This document shows positions 31,595-36,829 of a DNA stretch of 36,829 nt, piece by piece. The stretch lies in the NCBI RefSeq assembly GCF_001427285.1, contig NZ_LMFV01000017.1, positions 1 through 36,829 on the forward strand, in the 5' to 3' direction. The notes under the pieces are model-generated. The model did not search any database, had not been told where the DNA came from, and saw nothing but the letters and a program-made list of their open reading frames with translations. The number at the start of each line of letters is the position of its first letter. The first letter of the stretch is position 1. This stretch comes from Mesorhizobium sp. Root552. GTDB taxonomy: Bacteria; Pseudomonadota; Alphaproteobacteria; Rhizobiales; Rhizobiaceae. The position numbers and the translations under genes are program-made.

Positions 31595-33376
31595 ATGGCC
31601 GACAAGCGGCTCTTTCTCGATGTAAGGCGTTCGGCCACCGGCGTTCTTTGGGAACACCGGCTGACCGAACGCGAGGACATGGCGGCCCTTGCCATCGCGC
31701 AAGGGCTTGGCGTTTCCGATATCGTCGCGCGCGTTCTGGCCGGACGCGGCGTGCAGGCCGCCGGGGCGGCCCGCTTCCTCGATCCGACCATTCGCGAACT
31801 GTTGCCTGATCCGGCATCCCTGACCGACATGGAAAAGGCAGCGGATCGCATCGCCGCCGCGGTGACTGCCCGCGAAAAGGTGGCGATCTTCGGCGACTAC
31901 GATGTCGACGGCGCGGCTTCGTCGGCTCTCCTCAAACGTTTTCTCGACCATTTCGGCATCGAGTCCGAAATCTACATTCCCGACCGCATTTTCGAAGGCT
32001 ACGGCCCGAACCCGGACGCCATGCGCGAGCTCGTCGGGCGCGGCGCAACACTGATCGTCACCGTCGATTGCGGCACCAACAGCGCCGCTGCCATCGCCGC
32101 CGCGCGTGAGGCGGGTGCCGATGTCGTCGTCCTCGATCATCATCAGGTCGGCGGCGCGCTGCCGGATGCGGTCGCCGTCGTCAATCCGAACCGCGAAGAC
32201 GACCTGTCCGGGCAGGGCCATCTGTGTGCCGCCGGCGTTGTCTTCCTGACGCTCGTTCAAACGGCGAAAGTGCTGCGCGCGCGCCTGCCGGGCTCACCTC
32301 AGCCGGACCTTCTCGGCCTGCTCGATCTGGTGGCGCTTGCCACCGTTTGCGATGTGGTGCCGCTCACCGGCGTCAACCGCGCCTTCGTCGTCAAGGGTCT
32401 GCAAGTCATGCGCCAGCAGACCAATGTCGGGCTGGCGGCGCTGGCGCGCGCCTCCCGCATCGGCGAACCTGTCGGCGTCTTCCACCTGTCGTTCCTGCTC
32501 GGCCCCCGCATCAATGCCGGCGGGCGCATCGGCGATGCCGCGCTCGGCAGCCGGCTGCTTGCCACCGACGATCCGGTCGAGGCCGGTACGATTGCCGAGA
32601 CGCTCGACCGTCTGAACCAGGAACGCCAGGCAATGGAAGCCGAGATGCTGGCCGAGGCCCGCGCCGAGGCCGATGCCGAGCTTGCCGGCGGCAACGGACC
32701 GGCTGTCATCGTCACGGCGAGCACGAAATGGCATCCGGGCATCGTCGGCCTCATCGCCTCGCGGCTGAAGGATCACGCGCGCCGGCCCGCCTTCGCCATC
32801 TCGTTCAATCCGAACGGCGTCGGCACCGGCTCCGGGCGCTCCGTCCCCGGCTTCGATCTCGGACGGCTGGTTCGGGATGCCGTCGCCTCGGGCCTGCTGG
32901 TCAAGGGCGGCGGCCACGCCATGGCGGCAGGCATCACCGTCGATCGCGACAAGCTTGGCGCCTTGCGCGCCTATTTCGAGGAGAAGGCGGCAGCGGATGT
33001 TTTCCGCCTGCAGGATCAGGAAAGCCTGATGATCGACGGTGCGCTCAGCGCCGAGGGCGTGACCCTGCAACTGCTGGATTCGCTCGACAAGGCAGGCCCT
33101 TTCGGCACCGGCCACGTCGCCCCGGTCTTCGCCTTGCCGCGCCACCGGCTGGTCGATGCGCGGCAGGTCGGCACCAACCACATCCGCGCCGATCTCCAGT
33201 CGGGCAGCGGCGGCCGCATCCAGGCCATAGCCTTTCGCGCCGTCGATACGGCACTTGGCGAATTCCTGTTCAGGAACAGGGGTGCGGCGGTTCACGTCGC
33301 CGGCTCGCTGTCGAGCAATTACTGGAATGGCAATCGCCGCGCGCAGTTTCGCATCATCGATGCGGCTTCCGCCTGA
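31595..33376 (+). CDS. recJ: Single-stranded-DNA exonuclease RecJ
   Basis: A 593-residue 5'-3' exonuclease of recombination and mismatch repair. The DHH phosphoesterase motifs are present: FGDYDVDGAASS (99-110), TVDCG (156-160), LDHHQVGG (180-187) and NAGGRIGDA. The DHHA1 motif GGGHAMAAGI follows and the C-terminal OB-fold end has AVHVAGSLSSNYWNG. No clear Shine-Dalgarno sequence is seen, but the start gives the usual N-terminus. It converges on the patatin gene with a 12-base gap. Confidence 0.95.
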   Translation: MADKRLFLDVRRSATGVLWEHRLTEREDMAALAIAQGLGVSDIVARVLAGRGVQAAGAARFLDPTIRELLPDPASLTDMEKAADRIAAAVTAREKVAIFGDYDVDGAASSALLKRFLDHFGIESEIYIPDRIFEGYGPNPDAMRELVGRGATLIVTVDCGTNSAAAIAAAREAGADVVVLDHHQVGGALPDAVAVVNPNREDDLSGQGHLCAAGVVFLTLVQTAKVLRARLPGSPQPDLLGLLDLVALATVCDVVPLTGVNRAFVVKGLQVMRQQTNVGLAALARASRIGEPVGVFHLSFLLGPRINAGGRIGDAALGSRLLATDDPVEAGTIAETLDRLNQERQAMEAEMLAEARAEADAELAGGNGPAVIVTASTKWHPGIVGLIASRLKDHARRPAFAISFNPNGVGTGSGRSVPGFDLGRLVRDAVASGLLVKGGGHAMAAGITVDRDKLGALRAYFEEKAAADVFRLQDQESLMIDGALSAEGVTLQLLDSLDKAGPFGTGHVAPVFALPRHRLVDARQVGTNHIRADLQSGSGGRIQAIAFRAVDTALGEFLFRNRGAAVHVAGSLSSNYWNGNRRAQFRIIDAASA

Positions 33377-33388
33377 TTTGGTGAAATT

Positions 33389-34363
33389 TCAGCCCAGAAC
33401 CGACTGGAGTCGCGCAAGTTCGGCCACATGGGCCTTGGTGGCTTCGTAGCCGAAGCGGATCGCCTCGTCGGCGCGGTGGAACTCGGCCATTCCGATATGG
33501 GCGAGCTTCGGCTGGATCGACAGGTCGGGCGGATCGCCGGCAAGCCGCGCGCGCGATATCCGGTCCTGGATGATGTTGAAGGCCTCGACCATGACGCCGG
33601 TGATGCCGAGCCGGCTTTCCTTGGCGTGCGCGGCGTCCTCTGGCCTGCGCTCGGCCGGCGCGTCGTGCTCCACCAGAAGGTCGCCGGCGCTGTGCCGGAT
33701 CACGGCTGCACGGCCGAAATTGTCGGAACTCAGATTGACCGCGATGACGATCGGCTGCTCCTGCGCCCGGCATACCGAAACAGGCACCGGATTGACCAGC
33801 GCGCCATCGACCAGCATGCGGCCGTTGCAGTTGACCGGCTCGAACACGCCGGGCAGCGCATAGGATGCGCGCATGGCGGTGATCAGCGAGCCGTTCGACA
33901 GCCAGATTTCATGGCCGGTGCGGATTTCGGAGGCCACGCTGACGAAAGGCTTCGGCAAATCCTCGAAGCGCACGCCAGCCAGATGTTCGCGCAGCCGCGC
34001 ATCGAGCCGCATGCCACCGAACAGCCCGTTGCCGCGCAAGTTGATGTCCAGGAGCCCGAAAATCCGCCGCTTGGTCAGGCTGCGGGCGAATTCTTCCAGT
34101 TCATCCAGCTTGCCGGCCAGGTAGCAGCCGCCCACCAGCGCACCGATTGAAGTGCCTGCAATCATGGAGATTTCGATGCCGGCCTCGTCCAGCGCCCGCA
34201 GCACGCCGATATGGGCCCAGCCACGGGCGCAACCGCCGCCAAGCGCAAGCGCGATGCCCGTTTTCCTGGCGGGTTTGGGGTCAGCCGTGCCGGTCGACGA
34301 AGAGAGGCCATTGGCTTCCCGAACATCCGGCCTGCTGTACAATGACGCCCAATCGAGCATCAT
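33389..34363 (-). CDS. Patatin-like phospholipase (RssA/NTE type)
   Basis: A 324-residue hydrolase with a Ser-Asp dyad: the oxyanion motif GGGCARGWAHIGV (42-54), nucleophile Ser72 in GTSIG (70-74) and Asp186 in DGALVNP. GGGAG precedes two adjacent ATGs (34363, 34360). There is no signal peptide, so it is cytoplasmic or inner-membrane-associated. Its natural lipid substrate is unknown. It follows hisI in the same direction with an 81-base gap. Confidence 0.9.
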   Translation of the reverse strand: MMLDWASLYSRPDVREANGLSSSTGTADPKPARKTGIALALGGGCARGWAHIGVLRALDEAGIEISMIAGTSIGALVGGCYLAGKLDELEEFARSLTKRRIFGLLDINLRGNGLFGGMRLDARLREHLAGVRFEDLPKPFVSVASEIRTGHEIWLSNGSLITAMRASYALPGVFEPVNCNGRMLVDGALVNPVPVSVCRAQEQPIVIAVNLSSDNFGRAAVIRHSAGDLLVEHDAPAERRPEDAAHAKESRLGITGVMVEAFNIIQDRISRARLAGDPPDLSIQPKLAHIGMAEFHRADEAIRFGYEATKAHVAELARLQSVLG

Positions 34364-34444
34364 GATCTCCCTGGTCCCTTGGCGAGCCTATCGGCTCTGC
34401 GTATCGAAATGGTGAATGCCCGCAAAGGCAACACACCAATTGGT

Positions 34445-34903
34445 TCAATCGGCCTTTCGATAGGTTGACCCGGCATCGAACAACGGCGCACTGCCGTCGC
34501 CGGCAAGCTTTGCCTTGCCGCCGTCAATCTCCACCGTCCGGTAAAAGCAGGAACGCCGCCCGGTATGACAGGTTGCATCGTGGCCTGCGACTTTCACGCG
34601 CAGCCACACTGCATCCTGATCGCAATCGGTCCGCACTTCTGTGACGTACTGCACATTTCCGGAGGTTTCGCCTTTCTTCCAAAGCGAATTGCGCGAACGC
34701 GACCAATAGTGGGCGATGCCGGTCTCCAGCGTCAGCGCCAGAGCCTCGGCGTTCATGTGCGCGACCATCAACAGCATGTCGTCCGCGGCATCGGTCACGA
34801 TGGCCGTGACAAGGCCGTTCGCGTCGAAGCGCGGCGTGAACGCCGTGTCTTCCTCAAGTGCATTCTTGTCGGCGGAAGCCGCAGAAAAAACGAGCGCCGA
34901 CAT
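34445..34903 (-). CDS. hisI: Phosphoribosyl-AMP cyclohydrolase
   Basis: A 152-residue enzyme opening the adenine ring of phosphoribosyl-AMP, the third step of histidine synthesis. It has [19 protein letters not shown] (65-83), the Mg-binding DCDQDA (93-98; D93, D95, D97) and zinc ligands C94, C112 and C119 ([11 protein letters not shown]). It is a stand-alone HisI without a fused HisE domain, usual for alphaproteobacteria. It lies 37 bases behind folE and is probably co-transcribed. Confidence 0.95.
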   Translation of the reverse strand: MSALVFSAASADKNALEEDTAFTPRFDANGLVTAIVTDAADDMLLMVAHMNAEALALTLETGIAHYWSRSRNSLWKKGETSGNVQYVTEVRTDCDQDAVWLRVKVAGHDATCHTGRRSCFYRTVEIDGGKAKLAGDGSAPLFDAGSTYRKAD

Positions 34904-34940
34904 TGCCGGTCCCTGTGTTTGGAAGGTGGGGAGGGTGGCG

Positions 34941-35579
34941 TTACGCCTTGAGGCCGCCCCGCACCATGGTCATGAAACGGATTTGCTCTTCCGGGTTGTC
35001 GCGGAACGCGCCGGTGAAGGTCGAGGTCAGCGTGGTCGAACCCTGCTTGCGTATGCCGCGCATGGCGATGCACATATGCTCGGCTTCGATCATCACCGCC
35101 ACGCCGCGCGGATTGAGCACGTCCTGGATGGTGCCGGCGATCTGCGCCGTCATCGCTTCCTGCGTCTGCAAGCGATGCGCGAAGATTTCGACCACGCGGA
35201 TGATCTTCGACAGGCCGACGACCTTGCCGTCAGGGAGGTAGCCGACATGCGCCTTGCCGATGATCGGCACCATGTGGTGCTCGCAATGCGAATGGAATTC
35301 GATGTCCTTGACGATGACCAGGTCGTCATAGCCGGCCACTTCCTCAAACGTGCGGCCAAGCTCCTCGGCCGGGTCCTTGTCGTAGCCGGAAAACATCTCG
35401 CGGTAGGCCTTGGTCACGCGCTTGGGCGTATCGAGCAGGCCTTCACGGTCCGGATTGTCGCCGGTCCAGCGCAGCAGCGTGCGCACTGCGGCCTCTACCT
35501 CGGCTTCGCTCGGGCGGCTCAGCGCCCGCGTTTCGACATTGGGCATGTTGGGCATGAGTTTCTTGATGACGGCGTCCAT
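34941..35579 (-). CDS. folE: GTP cyclohydrolase I
   Basis: A 212-residue enzyme converting GTP to dihydroneopterin triphosphate, the first step of folate synthesis. Zinc ligands are C99 and H102 ([11 protein letters not shown]) and C170 ([17 protein letters not shown]). [20 protein letters not shown] and the C-terminal TSTFTGAF are also typical of the type IA enzyme. GGGAG lies about 11 bases before the ATG. The leader 35580-35811 is shared with the divergent NifU-like gene. Confidence 0.96.
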   Translation of the reverse strand: MDAVIKKLMPNMPNVETRALSRPSEAEVEAAVRTLLRWTGDNPDREGLLDTPKRVTKAYREMFSGYDKDPAEELGRTFEEVAGYDDLVIVKDIEFHSHCEHHMVPIIGKAHVGYLPDGKVVGLSKIIRVVEIFAHRLQTQEAMTAQIAGTIQDVLNPRGVAVMIEAEHMCIAMRGIRKQGSTTLTSTFTGAFRDNPEEQIRFMTMVRGGLKA

Positions 35580-35811
35580 AAAAGGCGTCTCCCGTAGTTC
35601 CTCTCAAAGGAGGAACGAGTTGAACGGACCACTGCCTTATGCGGGATCGTCATGAAACGGCCCGAAGCGGCGTGACGTGGTTCCGGTAGCTTAGACGCAC
35701 AACTCGCCTTGCCGTTCCCGGAACTCGAGCATTATATATTCAACCAGCGCCGCAATTAAAAGTGCAGATGCGGCAATCGCTGTCTATCGGACGGCGATAG
35801 ATCGGAAAATT

Positions 35812-36255
35812 ATGATTGATGACGTCTACAACAGGAAAATTCTGGCTTTTGCTGGAAATATCGACCGCATAGGCAGGCTGGAAACCCCTGACGCGACGGC
35901 CACGGCACATTCAAAGCTCTGCGGCTCGACGGTTACCATCGATCTCAAGATGGATAACGGCATCGTGACCGACTTCGCGCATGACGTGAAGGCTTGTGCG
36001 CTGGGTCAGGCTTCGTCATCCATCATGGCCCAGCACGTGGTTGGCGCGTCGTCGCAGGAATTGCGCACGGTGCGCGACCAGATGCTGAAGATGCTGAAGG
36101 AAAACGGTGCGCCACCTATGGGCCGCTTCGATGACCTGAAGTATCTTGAGCCGGTGCGCGACTACAAGGCGCGCCATGCCTCTACCATGCTGACCTTTGA
36201 TGCTGTCGTCGACGCCATCGACCAGATCGAGAAAAAGGCCGAACAGGCCGCCTGA
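35812..36255 (+). CDS. NifU/IscU-like iron-sulfur scaffold homologue
   Basis: A 147-residue protein of the NifU N-terminal/IscU family, beginning IDDVYNRKILAFAGNIDRIG. Two of the usual three cluster Cys are present, C37 (SKLCGSTV) and C62 (KACALGQASSSIM). At the third site the sequence is ARHASTML, with Ala123 in place of Cys. The Asp next to the first Cys is also not in the standard place. It may be a carrier or a regulator rather than a full scaffold. Its place opposite folE is common in Rhizobiales. Confidence 0.85.
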   Translation: MIDDVYNRKILAFAGNIDRIGRLETPDATATAHSKLCGSTVTIDLKMDNGIVTDFAHDVKACALGQASSSIMAQHVVGASSQELRTVRDQMLKMLKENGAPPMGRFDDLKYLEPVRDYKARHASTMLTFDAVVDAIDQIEKKAEQAA

Positions 36256-36275
36256 GCCGGCTTCTACCGCTGCTA

Positions 36276-36588
36276 CCCCTCATCCGACCTCACCTTCGCT
36301 CGGCCACCGCCCGGCCCTTCGTTATGGCTCCGGGCGTTCGTCGTTCGAAAAGCCCATTTAGGGGCGTTTCGCGCGCTCCGCGCACAACGTCTCACCCCAC
36401 AAGGGGCGAAGGGGACGCCTGCATCGACTTATCCGCCACTCACTACCGTTAGAGATTAGCAGGAGCGGTTGCGCCTACCTGCCTTCGCCCCTTGTGGGAG
36501 AAGGTGGCCGAGCGAAGCGAGGTCGGATGAGGGGTGTTTGAGCGCAAACGCTGACGCCCCCCTCTCCCCGTTTCTCACGGGGAGAGGG
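36276..36588. repeat. Palindromic intergenic repeat block
   Basis: The stretch 36276-36308 is the reverse complement of 36503-36534 apart from a one-base difference in length. Inside it, 36396-36412 pairs with 36483-36499. A separate perfect 12-pair hairpin lies at 36560-36571/36577-36588. The sequence motifs (CCCCTCATCCGACCTC, CTTCGCTCGGCCACC) are of the kind scattered through rhizobial intergenic regions. The remaining sequence to the right edge (36589-36829) shows no gene I can support. Confidence 0.8.
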
Positions 36589-36829
36589 TAAGGGTGAGGG
36601 GCAGCGCTGAGCTGGCCGGCGTGGATCAAATGCCGGCCAATCACCGCCCAACCCTTTGTTCCCGCTCACTTCTGCAAAAATCTCTCACCCCACTTATCCA
36701 CCCCCTCTGCACCTCCCCCATACTCGCTCCCATCGCCCTTGCGGGAGACCTGGTGCGCACCGGGTATCAGGGAAGGGCGTCGGTGCCGGATTGGTCGCAT
36801 AACGGTGTGCGGCTGGGTGATGAGCCCCC

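Noticed and set aside
36666..36829. A possible 3' end of a leftward gene cut by the window edge
   Set aside because: The frame is open to the edge and ends EGVDKWGERFLQK, but no family was recognised and the piece is too short to support.
1..36829. CRISPR arrays and rRNA genes
   Set aside because: No regularly spaced repeats of CRISPR type and no rRNA sequence were seen.

Overview
The window looks like a chromosomal segment of a Rhizobiales bacterium close to Mesorhizobium/Aminobacter (Phyllobacteriaceae). This rests on high GC coding sequence, alphaproteobacterial protein families (class I PhaC, a MucR/Ros regulator, GlpX-type FBPase) and a housekeeping order (aminotransferase, hom, glpX, recJ, then folE-hisI and a NifU-like gene) that I recognise from rhizobial genomes. 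Species assignment is an inference; no database was searched.

Positions 1-5065 hold secreted or surface-type proteins: a seven-blade FG-GAP-like beta-propeller protein, a frameshifted DUF1566 remnant directly behind it, an unrecognised all-alpha protein with an AT-rich leader, a periplasmic ankyrin-repeat/cytochrome c fusion, and a LamG-domain protein. The first and last share a short Cys-rich module (C..G..x(n)..YCDG..W) three times each.

Positions about 5.2-22.3 kb are accessory DNA with plasmid/integrative-element functions: coupled small genes, a second ankyrin protein, an ArdC-type antirestriction protein, ParA with an overlapping ribbon-helix-helix partner, a winged-helix protein behind an AT-rich repeat region (possible replication module), a solitary beta-class DNA methyltransferase, and a large serine recombinase whose last codons run into the 3' half of a tRNA-Glu(TTC) gene. 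That tRNA is probably the right attachment site; the left end was not found. No relaxase or type IV secretion genes are visible. Within this region sit a lower-GC catabolic cassette (GntR/FCD regulator, NCS1 transporter, allantoinase/hydantoinase-like amidohydrolase), a dead IS5-family element with recognisable inverted repeats, and a MucR homologue lacking two zinc ligands.

Positions 22.3-36.8 kb are core chromosome: tRNA-Glu and its promoter, a DUF882 lipoprotein, phaC, a small lipoprotein, the aminotransferase-hom pair, then a DUF4160/DUF2442 toxin-antitoxin-like pair with a textbook promoter bracketed by two 19-bp palindromes, two small membrane proteins, glpX, recJ, and the leftward folE-hisI-patatin group facing a NifU-like scaffold gene. 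The right end is a noncoding palindromic repeat block typical of rhizobial intergenic regions.

The most unusual signals are: the shared CDG-W module plus decayed DUF1566 tail, the ankyrin-cytochrome c fusion, a hairpin that buries the Shine-Dalgarno sequence of the gene at 7235, the palindromic operators inside the GntR and toxin-antitoxin promoters, a leader motif shared by two leftward island genes, a chain of tiny overlapping genes near 13.5-13.95 kb, and the recombinase/tRNA-Glu overlap.
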